From NCBI GenBank assembly GCA_003454605.1, contig DMKD01000364.1, positions 1 through 8,313 of the forward strand: DNA of 8,313 bases, in the 5' to 3' direction. The notes below the pieces were generated by a model. That model was not told where the DNA came from and made no database searches. It was given only the letters and a program-made list of their open reading frames with translations. Each line of letters opens with the position of its first letter. Position 1 is the first letter of the stretch. Position numbers and translations under genes: made by a program. Positions 1 through 5,881 of the stretch are shown here, piece after piece. This DNA is from Spirochaeta sp. (lineage in GTDB: Bacteria; Spirochaetota; Spirochaetia; UBA9216).

Positions 1-864
1 ATCTCCGGGATTCTGGAAAATGATATTGATTATCTTATAAAAAATTTCCTCGGTCTGCTCTTATTGCCCGTTGAACTGGCTATTGCAGAGAAAATATTTT
101 CCGCACAGGAGCTGATTGAGAGATTCGGCTCACTACAGTCTGAGAATCTTCCGGAAAGAGTCTATGACTCGTATGCCACAGGTCTTACATTCGATTCTGT
201 AAAAAACGATCCCGATCGAATTATTAAATCAATTGAGAAAGCCGGCGGGACAACCCGAAAAAAAGAGCCGTCTTTTTTTCTCGAATTTGTTCGAAATCCC
301 GGGACTATGCAGAAGCGGCTGACGGGAATGATGGACGAATTTTATACAACGGCTGTTCAGCCATTTGAAGATGATGTCCGACAGATGATGGAAGAGCAGA
401 TCGCCCGTGAGCAGATGCTATTGGATGCAGATCCGGGTAGGTTTTTTATGGATTTCTTCAGAACAACCTATTCAGAAATAGAGTCTGAACCTGAGATTTT
501 CATCAGTTATTATAATGAAATCGATGTAATTCAGCTGGATGATCCTCAGAGTATCATATATGGAAAATCCCGAGGTCAGCTGAAAGACGCCGTTGATATT
601 CCGCTTGAGCAGATATACAGTCTGCTGGCTGATGAAAGCCGGAGGCAGATACTGCAGAAACTCTGCCGAAAGCCCTGGTTTATCAGAGAGCTTGCCGATG
701 AGCTTGAGCTGACCTCAGCAACGGTTTCATATCACATGAGCAGGCTTTATACCCTTGATCTTGTGAGTAATCAGCAGGGCGAACGTAAACGTACTTATTA
801 TACAGCCGACAAAGTTAAGGTTGGCAAAATGCTGAAGGCGGTTGAGATTGATATCCTTGGATAA
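1..864 (+). CDS. ArsR-type winged-helix transcriptional regulator, 5' partial
   Basis: The frame is open to the first base of the window, so the gene almost certainly begins upstream; a TTG at 64-66 has no ribosome site and is an unlikely start. 287 residues are visible. The C-terminal third (about residues 200-275 of the visible part) is a winged helix-turn-helix of ArsR type: a helix around LLADESRRQIL, then ELADELELTSATVSYHMSRL, whose second half is the recognition helix, followed by a basic wing (GERKRTYY). The N-terminal two thirds are acidic, probably helical and unassigned; they could be a sensor or dimerisation region. No CxC metal site of the classical ArsR kind is visible, so metal sensing is not supported. 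It reads toward the minus-strand RRM unit, and its targets cannot be told from here. The wHTH assignment is firm; ligand and regulon are unknown. Confidence 0.78.
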   Translation: MSGILENDIDYLIKNFLGLLLLPVELAIAEKIFSAQELIERFGSLQSENLPERVYDSYATGLTFDSVKNDPDRIIKSIEKAGGTTRKKEPSFFLEFVRNPGTMQKRLTGMMDEFYTTAVQPFEDDVRQMMEEQIAREQMLLDADPGRFFMDFFRTTYSEIESEPEIFISYYNEIDVIQLDDPQSIIYGKSRGQLKDAVDIPLEQIYSLLADESRRQILQKLCRKPWFIRELADELELTSATVSYHMSRLYTLDLVSNQQGERKRTYYTADKVKVGKMLKAVEIDILG

Positions 865-905
865 TGCTTTTTAATGGATAAAGGCCTGGTCGAACAAATT
901 CTGAA

Positions 906-922
906 GCCGTTTTAGAAACGGC
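906..922 (-). terminator. Short hairpin between convergent genes, possible terminator
   Basis: A perfect 7-bp stem (GCCGTTT/AAACGGC) with a 3-base loop lies just past the stop codons of the regulator (plus) and of the small Lys-rich gene (minus). Neither side has a good T-run; on the minus strand it is followed by TTCAGAATTTG. The position suggests a weak or bidirectional terminator, but the lack of a U-tract makes this uncertain. Confidence 0.4.
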
Positions 923-932
923 CCGGAATCAT

Positions 933-1106
933 CTATTCATCTGTTTCAGAATCGGGTTCAGAGTTTTCTTCAGCAGAATCTTCCTGCGTTATGCCGGATT
1001 CTTTCTGTAGTTTTCTTTCCTGCTTCTTTTTAAGTTTTTCTTCCCGTTTTTTCTTCTTTTTTAATTCCTGCTGTCTTTTCTCATAAGAATAAACATTTTT
1101 GGCCAA
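933..1106 (-). CDS. Small Lys/Glu-rich protein (57 aa), TTG start
   Basis: An unrecognised 57-residue protein. It opens with TTG (1104-1106) preceded by GGAG (1113-1116) at 6-base spacing, a convincing ribosome site; there is no in-frame ATG near the N-terminus. After MAKNVYSYEK, residues 10-36 are almost entirely Lys, Glu, Gln, Arg and Leu (for example QELKKKKKREEKLKKKQER), predicting one long charged helix. Residues 37-57 switch to an acidic Ser/Glu/Asp tail. There is no signal peptide or membrane segment. It lies 63 bases downstream of the RRM RNA-binding protein on the same strand, separated by a strong hairpin, so it may be transcribed by read-through with it. A basic helix next to an RNA-binding protein suggests nucleic-acid or ribosome binding, but that is inference. 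The main doubt is whether such a low-complexity frame is translated; the ribosome site argues that it is. Confidence 0.6.
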   Translation of the reverse strand: MAKNVYSYEKRQQELKKKKKREEKLKKKQERKLQKESGITQEDSAEENSEPDSETDE

Positions 1107-1130
1107 GAGATTCTCCTAATAATATTGATT

Positions 1131-1158
1131 AGAAGCAGCTGAATAGTCAGCTGCTTCT
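1131..1158 (-). terminator. Strong 12-bp hairpin after the RRM gene
   Basis: A perfect 12-bp inverted repeat (AGAAGCAGCTGA/TCAGCTGCTTCT) around a 4-base loop begins 12 bases past the RRM stop codon. On the minus strand it is followed by AATCAATATTATT, AT-rich but not a proper T-run. It may terminate or attenuate transcription, or stabilise the RRM mRNA 3' end, ahead of the small Lys-rich gene. Confidence 0.55.
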
Positions 1159-1169
1159 GTATTAAAGTT

Positions 1170-1448
1170 CTAGCGAAAATCGTCTCTGCGGGGTCTTTCA
1201 GTTCTCTCACGAGCTTCATTGACTCTCAGATCCCGACCAAGCAGCTGAGTTCCGTTCAATGCGGAAATTGCTTCATCTGCAGCGCTGTCATCTGCCATCT
1301 CTACAAATCCAAATCCCTTGGACTGGTTTGTGTGACGATCAACAATGATGTTGACGCTGACTACTTCACCGTACTGTACGAATAGATCCTGAAGATCGTT
1401 TTCACCTGCGTTGAAACTGATATTTCCAACATAAATTTTCTTTGACAT
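1170..1448 (-). CDS. RRM-domain RNA-binding protein
   Basis: A 92-residue single RNA-recognition-motif protein of the bacterial Rbp/glycine-rich-protein type, which binds single-stranded RNA through aromatic residues on two beta strands. RNP2 is IYVGNI (residues 5-10) and RNP1 is KGFGFVEM (44-51), both close to consensus with Tyr6, Phe46 and Phe48 in place. The domain fills residues 3-78; a short Arg-rich tail (79-92) replaces the Gly-rich tail of many homologues. The ATG start is well placed after AAGGAG (1454-1459). In cyanobacteria such proteins are often cold-induced; here the AT-rich upstream region allows a long 5' leader, so temperature control is possible but unproven. The likely role is RNA chaperoning or post-transcriptional regulation in the cytoplasm. 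A hairpin and a small Lys-rich gene follow. Confidence 0.95.
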   Translation of the reverse strand: MSKKIYVGNISFNAGENDLQDLFVQYGEVVSVNIIVDRHTNQSKGFGFVEMADDSAADEAISALNGTQLLGRDLRVNEARERTERPRRDDFR

Positions 1449-1594
1449 GATTGCTCCTTAGCTAATTAGTAACAAGTAAGTAAAATGATCATAAATAATA
1501 GGTTAATGATTAATTTAAAAAGAAAAGATGCAAATTGGTGGGTTTGTTCAAATCTAAAAGTTACAATTAGAAACAACTCAACTATCAAATAAAC

Positions 1595-1600
1595 ACTATA
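1595..1600 (-). promoter_or_regulatory. Candidate -10 element for the RRM gene
   Basis: TATAGT on the minus strand matches five of six sigma-70 -10 bases. No good -35 is seen at 16-18 bases. If used, transcription would begin near 1588 and the RRM mRNA would carry a leader of about 140 bases. A second possible -10, TATGAT at 1488-1493, would give a short leader. Confidence 0.35.
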
Positions 1601-1708
1601 CTGTTCTTGTACCTTACAAATATAACATTTTTGAATCAATTTCAAGAGGTTTGCAGGAAGTTTTTAGAAAAATTTTATTTTTTTGTAGATTTTCTAAATT
1701 CTCTACCT

Positions 1709-1714
1709 TATAAT
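1709..1714 (+). promoter_or_regulatory. Candidate -10 element for the secreted-protein gene
   Basis: A perfect TATAAT lies 31 bases before the ATG at 1746, predicting a start near 1721 and a leader of about 25 bases containing AGGAG (1734-1738). The best -35-like hexamer, TTGTAG (1683-1688), is 20 bases away, longer than ideal, so the -35 remains uncertain. Confidence 0.5.
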
Positions 1715-1745
1715 TAATAATAAAATTATTAAAAGGAGCATTATT

Positions 1746-2117
1746 ATGAAAAAATTTTTATTTCTCTCCTTTGCATTACTGCTGATTGGTCTCGGCGTTT
1801 TCGCTCAGGGTATCAGTCTTGGTGATTTTCCTACAGGAAAATGGGTGGATGAAAAGTATAATGCAGTCTGGGAATTCGGTACTGGAAATATCAGAATCCT
1901 TGATATGGACGGTGGAGTTTATTATGATTTTAAAGATAAAACTATTGAGAACTTCAATGTTTCTGCATCTTTGAAAGGTATTAAACTTTCGTTCAGCTGC
2001 GTAGAGAGTGGGAGGAGTTATGAATTTCTCAAACCTCCTACAAATCTTGATCTAGAAATGATAATAGATACTGAATGGGATGTACACTATAAGGCGAATC
2101 TGCCTTTTAAGAACTAG
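1746..2117 (+). CDS. Small secreted protein of unknown function
   Basis: A 123-residue protein that I cannot assign to a characterised family. Residues 1-20 form a standard Sec signal peptide: MKK, a hydrophobic core rich in Leu, then VFA before a likely cleavage ahead of Gln21. There is no lipobox Cys, so it should be released to the periplasm or outside rather than lipidated; the only Cys is at position 85. The mature part is about 100 residues with alternating hydrophobic and charged residues (GKWVDEKYNAVWEF, then ILDMDGGVYYDF), suggesting a small beta-rich fold. Similar 'GKW...WEF' proteins are familiar in treponemes and spirochaetas, which is recollection rather than a search result. The ATG follows AGGAG at 7-base spacing. 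It forms its own transcription unit, with a -10 upstream and a clear terminator downstream. Confidence 0.85.
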   Translation: MKKFLFLSFALLLIGLGVFAQGISLGDFPTGKWVDEKYNAVWEFGTGNIRILDMDGGVYYDFKDKTIENFNVSASLKGIKLSFSCVESGRSYEFLKPPTNLDLEMIIDTEWDVHYKANLPFKN

Positions 2118-2139
2118 TGAGTAAATCCTGAATAGAATT

Positions 2140-2173
2140 AACCGCCCGGGCCTAAGGTTTCGGGCGGTTTTTT
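2140..2173 (+). terminator. Rho-independent terminator
   Basis: A 9-bp GC-rich stem (AACCGCCCG/CGGGCGGTT) with a 12-base loop is followed directly by a T-run (2168-2173). It begins 22 bases after the stop of the secreted-protein gene and separates it from the next unit. Confidence 0.93.
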
Positions 2174-2183
2174 AAATCTATGA

Positions 2184-2189
2184 TATACT
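2184..2189 (+). promoter_or_regulatory. Candidate -10 for the TIGR03546/TIGR03545 pair
   Basis: TATACT (five of six matches to TATAAT) sits 34 bases before the ATG at 2224, between the terminator and the CGGAG ribosome site (2211-2215). The -35 region would fall inside the terminator stem and has no recognisable consensus. Confidence 0.35.
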
Positions 2190-2223
2190 TTTCTAAAAGA
2201 ATCGTTTAAACGGAGATAAAATA

Positions 2224-2754
2224 ATGTTTTTTATCAAACCTATTGCAAAACTGATCGTTGCGCTTAATTCCAACACGAAGCCCGGAGCGGTAGCCGCTGC
2301 TGTCGCTGTTGCTTTTCTGCTTGCTCTCATCCCGTCAATAAACCTCCTGTGGCCGGCACTCTTTATTATCAGTCTTATTGCCCGTCTCAATTGGGGTTTC
2401 GAATTTGTATTTATAGCAGTCTTTAAATTGATTGTACCGCTTATAGATCCCTTGATAGAGCCTATGGGATGGAAGATCCTGCAATCGGACTTCGTCTCCG
2501 TCCTGGTTTACCGGATCAGCGAAATTCCGGGCCTCACGTACCTTGGGCTGAATGACTCACTGATGATTGGCGGCTTGATAGCCGGGATAGCCGCATGGCT
2601 GCCTGTCTTCTTTCTGGCGAGGATATTAATCGTACTATTCAGGGAGAAAATTTCTCCTCGAATCGCCCGCTCCAAATTTATTGCGGCTATGAAACGCGCA
2701 CCGATTCTCGGAAAACTGATCCTGGCTGTTAAGCAGTTCAGCGATGTTTATTAG
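2224..2754 (+). CDS. TIGR03546-like small integral membrane protein
   Basis: A 176-residue membrane protein matching the uncharacterised family I know as TIGR03546, usually encoded beside TIGR03545; the pairing here supports the call. Hydrophobic stretches lie at about residues 20-53, 57-78 and 112-138, with basic segments at the N-terminus and from 139 to 170. The pattern NTKPGAVAAAVAVAFLLALIP followed by RLNW and a Pro-rich turn (VPLIDPLIEP, 71-80) resembles DUF2062 membrane proteins. The ATG follows CGGAG at 8-base spacing. Only 11 bases separate it from the next gene, so the two are almost surely co-transcribed. No catalytic motif is visible. A scaffold or channel role for its partner in the inner membrane is inference; its biochemical function is unknown. 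Confidence 0.85.
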   Translation: MFFIKPIAKLIVALNSNTKPGAVAAAVAVAFLLALIPSINLLWPALFIISLIARLNWGFEFVFIAVFKLIVPLIDPLIEPMGWKILQSDFVSVLVYRISEIPGLTYLGLNDSLMIGGLIAGIAAWLPVFFLARILIVLFREKISPRIARSKFIAAMKRAPILGKLILAVKQFSDVY

Positions 2755-2765
2755 GGGGTAGCAGT

Positions 2766-4847
2766 ATGGCAGATAAAAAAATCAAAGCTCCTGGAATCTT
2801 TAAAAGACCGGTTAAGAAAGAGAAATGGCAGAAGAAATTTATTAAGAAGCTGTATCTTCCTGAGGATCGGAAATTCCTGAAATCACTGGCGGTTGAGGAA
2901 GACGGATACATCAGGGTCAATGTAGATGGACTTTCGAGGAAGGATAAGAAGCGCTTAAAGGCTCTTGGTAAGGTAATTAAGAAGAACCGTAAAGCTTTTA
3001 ATTTTATTCTGATATTTATTCTCATTCTCCTCGTAGGAGGTGCTGTTTTTTTTCACTTCTATCTTAAGAACAAGCTTGTTCAGCGGCTCGTAGAGACTCA
3101 GCTTGAGAAGGTCTTTCTTGCCGAAGTTGACACGAAGGGTGTTAATCTATCGGTCATTGACGGCCGCTTTTCTCTCAGCTATCTCGCAATTGCTGACTCG
3201 GAAGCTCCTATGAAGAATCTAATTGAATTCTCATCGGTAGAAGCAGATTTGAAAACAGCTGAACTTCTTCAGGGAAGGGTATTTATAGAAGAGCTGGGAT
3301 TCTCCGGAATGAAACGCGGCACAGCGAGGGAAACTTCAGGATTGCTGAATACCGGGGTCGATGGAGATGATGCCGGAAATTCAACTGAGACCGGAGGACA
3401 GACCCCTGCCGCAGACGGTAAGGATGCTATCGGAGATGTAATAAATCAGCTCTCTGCACTTGCGGGTAATATAGATCTGGAAGAATTGCTTGAGCAGCAA
3501 AAAGCTAATCTCGCAAGCTTCTCCGTCATCGAAGAATCAAAGAAGAATGTGGATAATTATTCCGAACACTGGAAGGGCCGTGTAGAACAATGGGATGGAA
3601 AGATAGACAACTGGGAAACTTCGGTCAGCTATATCAGTAAAGTAAACGCCGATTCCTTTGCCACCCTGGACAGTGCGCGTACGACCATAACCAGGCTCCG
3701 GACGCTTTATGATGATGCCGAAGAGGACTTCAATGAAGTCCGGAATGATTATAATGCCGCCGAGAAACAATACAATGAAACATCGGTTTTGATGGACCAG
3801 ATTAAAGCAGCTGTTAAAGCTGATTACGATTATGTCGAATCGCTGGTGAGTCTTCCTGCCGGCGATAAGGTAGACTGGGCGGCCTCAATCCTTGAGGAAC
3901 AGCTGTCGATGCCGTTGACAAAATATCTGTCTTATCTCGAACGCGGCCTGAGCTGGTACAACAGGTTCAAGCGATTTAAAGACTCAAAAGAGGCGAAGAA
4001 ACCGGAAGACCGGCGAATCAGCCGCAGCCTGCCTCCGCCTGTTGACGCACCACCGACTTTTACCCTTGTACATGCCTTCGCTTCGGGTGAGGAACCAGAT
4101 CTGAAATACCGATTCGACCTGCACAACCTGGTCAGTGAGCCCGAAAAATGGGATGGTGCAACGAGCCTCGATATAGGGCTTGATATGCCGCAGACAGGTG
4201 CTGCATCAGCTGTGATAACCGAAGACAGCCTTAGCCTTGATGTTCCGGCTGCGCCCTTTGATTTGGGAAACAGCCTGAGTGCGCTTGATATTGCAGCGTT
4301 CAGCGGCAGCCTCGCGCTTGATTCATCCGTCGGCTGGGATGATGACAGATTCAGCGGAAACGTGAATCTTAGTACGGCTGATCTTGTACTGAAAGCTGCT
4401 GCGCCTGACAGCATCCTCTACAGGCTTATAAGCACAAGTCTCGAATCGGTTAAACCCGTGACTGCATTCGGCGAGTTTAAGTGGAGTGAGGCAGACGGTC
4501 TCGGTCTTAAACTTGATACTGAACTTGATGAGAGCCTGGGTGATGCCGCGAAGGTCTTGATAACCGAGGGCGCTGAAGAGGGAATTGAGATGCTGAGGTC
4601 CTATCTTGGTGAGCAGCTCGAAGGTCCTCTCGCAGATTTTGATTTGTCGAAGGGTGATTTTGAAGGCTATGTCGATCAGATTAAAAACTATGAAACAGAG
4701 CTGGATTCCTATCGTCAGATGGCCGATGACAAGATTGCCGAGATCGAGAAATCGATCGAAGATAAGCTGAAGAAACAAGCTGAAGATGCTTTGAAGGACG
4801 GCGCAGCTGATGTTCTTAAGGATCTCGGCAGCAAGCTGAAATTTTAA
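2766..4847 (+). CDS. TIGR03545-like large membrane-anchored protein
   Basis: A 693-residue protein matching the uncharacterised family TIGR03545. Layout: a basic cytoplasmic head (1-77, many Lys/Arg); one membrane helix (about 78-100); an AsmA-like stretch (about 101-190) in which a 'G-V-N-L-S...G-R-F-S-L' strand pattern and an 'ADLKTAELLQGRVFIEELGF' segment recall the start of AsmA/DUF748 proteins; a low-complexity acidic linker (190-220); a long coiled coil (about 250-360) with Trp269, Trp276 and Trp283 in heptad register; a Pro-rich break (KKPEDRRISRSLPPP, near 411); a beta-rich region (about 430-630); and a C-terminal coiled coil (636-693). The bulk is predicted periplasmic. The start follows a GGGGG ribosome site, 11 bases after the TIGR03546-like gene. 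AsmA-like proteins are linked to lipid transport across the envelope, so such a role is possible, but it is inference. Confidence 0.85.
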   Translation: MADKKIKAPGIFKRPVKKEKWQKKFIKKLYLPEDRKFLKSLAVEEDGYIRVNVDGLSRKDKKRLKALGKVIKKNRKAFNFILIFILILLVGGAVFFHFYLKNKLVQRLVETQLEKVFLAEVDTKGVNLSVIDGRFSLSYLAIADSEAPMKNLIEFSSVEADLKTAELLQGRVFIEELGFSGMKRGTARETSGLLNTGVDGDDAGNSTETGGQTPAADGKDAIGDVINQLSALAGNIDLEELLEQQKANLASFSVIEESKKNVDNYSEHWKGRVEQWDGKIDNWETSVSYISKVNADSFATLDSARTTITRLRTLYDDAEEDFNEVRNDYNAAEKQYNETSVLMDQIKAAVKADYDYVESLVSLPAGDKVDWAASILEEQLSMPLTKYLSYLERGLSWYNRFKRFKDSKEAKKPEDRRISRSLPPPVDAPPTFTLVHAFASGEEPDLKYRFDLHNLVSEPEKWDGATSLDIGLDMPQTGAASAVITEDSLSLDVPAAPFDLGNSLSALDIAAFSGSLALDSSVGWDDDRFSGNVNLSTADLVLKAAAPDSILYRLISTSLESVKPVTAFGEFKWSEADGLGLKLDTELDESLGDAAKVLITEGAEEGIEMLRSYLGEQLEGPLADFDLSKGDFEGYVDQIKNYETELDSYRQMADDKIAEIEKSIEDKLKKQAEDALKDGAADVLKDLGSKLKF

Positions 4848-4854
4848 GACGGGA

Positions 4855-5772
4855 TTATGCTTTTGATCTTCTCTTGAGCAGCCGCCCGTCTATTGCAATC
4901 ATGCCTAGGCCTATAACCGCCATTCCTATAAAATGCCGGGCATGAATTTGCTCATTTAGAAAGAGTATCCCCAGTATTATCGCACTTACAGGGATGATAA
5001 ATGTTACGAGCAGCACATTTGTAGCTCCCGCACTCGAGAGAACTCTGAAGTAGATGAGATAGGCCAGGCATGTTGAGAGCACAGCAGCACCTGCAACAGC
5101 AAGTATTCCTGAGATCTGAGGCGGTGCAAGTGTCCACGGTTTGTCGATAAGCAGGACTATCGGTAGCATTAGAAGTGATGAGCAGCTGAGCTGACCGGTC
5201 GTGATCTGCATGGGCTTTAATCCCCAGGTCTTAAATCTGCGTGCGAAGATTCCGGCGAAGGCATAGGAACAGGATGCTCCTAATATTGCCAGCTGACCCT
5301 TTAGTTCATTCACCCCGTTCTCCAGAGTCCCGAATCCAATTAGAACAATCACACCCGAGAAACCTATAATTACACCGATGATCTTTTTAAGGCTGAGTTT
5401 CTCATCAGATGTGAAAAAATGAGCTGCTATTACCGTGAAAAACGGAGTGGTGGCATTTAGAATTGAAGCCATGCCTCCGGTTATTGATGTCTGTCCCCAT
5501 ACGATTAAGGAAAATGGTACCGCATTATTCAAAAGGCCGAGGATCAGGAAGCCTGCCCAGATTTTTCCGGTTGAAGGCATTCTTATGCCCGATGCCGGAA
5601 CTATGATGTTCATTATTACAGCGGCAATGAAAACCCGCAGAAATACTATTGTAAAAGGATGGAAGGATTTAAGTGCAACCTCAGTGAAGAAGAATGAACC
5701 TCCCCAGAGGATTGAGAGAGCGATCAGCATTATCCATTCCGCTGCACTCATATGCTTTATACTGTCGTTCAT
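4855..5772 (-). CDS. EamA/DMT-family transporter
   Basis: A 305-residue inner-membrane protein of the drug/metabolite transporter superfamily, the usual length for a complete two-repeat EamA member with ten membrane helices. The first EamA repeat spans about 11-145 (WGGSFFFTEVAL, then LRVFIAAV, then LNATTPFFTVIAAHFFTSDEKLS) and the second about 158-297 (LGASCSYAFAGIFARRF, ending VTFIIPVSAIILGILFLNEQ). A short basic tail (LLKRRSKA) ends in the cytoplasm. Family members export amino acids, metabolites or drugs; the substrate cannot be told from sequence. The ATG is preceded by AAGGCGG at about 10 bases, an acceptable ribosome site. A sigma-70-type promoter lies upstream inside the divergent ClC leader. 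Its stop is 7 bases from that of the TIGR03545-like gene, tail to tail, with no terminator between. Confidence 0.93.
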   Translation of the reverse strand: MNDSIKHMSAAEWIMLIALSILWGGSFFFTEVALKSFHPFTIVFLRVFIAAVIMNIIVPASGIRMPSTGKIWAGFLILGLLNNAVPFSLIVWGQTSITGGMASILNATTPFFTVIAAHFFTSDEKLSLKKIIGVIIGFSGVIVLIGFGTLENGVNELKGQLAILGASCSYAFAGIFARRFKTWGLKPMQITTGQLSCSSLLMLPIVLLIDKPWTLAPPQISGILAVAGAAVLSTCLAYLIYFRVLSSAGATNVLLVTFIIPVSAIILGILFLNEQIHARHFIGMAVIGLGMIAIDGRLLKRRSKA

Positions 5773-5798
5773 CGCTAATTAACCGCCTTATGCTGTAT

Positions 5799-5810
5799 AT
5801 TAACGTTAAT
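5799..5810. promoter_or_regulatory. 12-bp perfect palindrome, candidate operator
   Basis: ATTAACGTTAAT is perfectly self-complementary and lies between the divergent EamA and ClC genes. It falls in the predicted leader of the EamA mRNA, about 40 bases downstream of that promoter and 60-75 bases before the ClC start. The position suits a repressor site acting on either gene, but no cognate regulator is identifiable. Confidence 0.35.
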
Positions 5811-5848
5811 CAGCTAATATTCCTATGGTTTTATCGGTCTGAGTTCCG

Positions 5849-5877
5849 ATTATATAGAATAGGGAGTCCGGTCTGAA
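5849..5877 (-). promoter_or_regulatory. Sigma-70-type promoter for the EamA transporter
   Basis: On the minus strand, TTCAGA (5872-5877, four of six -35 bases) and a perfect TATAAT (5849-5854) are separated by exactly 17 bases. Transcription would start near 5842, giving a leader of about 70 bases. The -35 overlaps the CTG that may start the ClC gene, so the divergent control regions are interlocked. Confidence 0.6.
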
Positions 5878-5881
5878 AATA

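Larger units (their letters stand above)
1449..1745. other. AT-rich divergent intergenic region
   Basis: 297 bases separate the divergent RRM and secreted-protein genes. I see no plausible gene and no RNA gene. It holds candidate -10 elements for both directions, a ribosome site at each end, and a small inverted repeat (TTGAA at 1631-1635, TTCAA at 1641-1645) that could be an operator. It is markedly more AT-rich than the flanking genes. Confidence 0.7.

Noticed and set aside
64..66. TTG as the true start of the winged-helix regulator
   Set aside because: The frame stays open to base 1 with protein-like sequence and there is no ribosome site before the TTG, so the gene most likely begins outside the window.
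2193..2390. 65-codon minus-strand frame opposite the TIGR03546-like gene
   Set aside because: Ala/Ile repeats mirror the hydrophobic codons of the plus-strand membrane protein.
3932..4414. 160-codon open frame on the minus strand inside the TIGR03545-like gene
   Set aside because: Antisense to a well-supported gene, Ser/Leu/Arg-rich composition typical of a shadow frame, no ribosome site and no recognisable domain. The same applies to the 4323-4778 minus frame.
5435..5782. 115-codon plus-strand frame opposite the EamA gene
   Set aside because: It mirrors the transporter's reading frame, has no family likeness, and the EamA product is complete and convincing.
5851..5856. TATATA as a -10 for the ClC gene
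   Set aside because: Transcription would start at about the ribosome site itself, and no -35 lies at a suitable distance; the same bases serve better as the minus-strand TATAAT.
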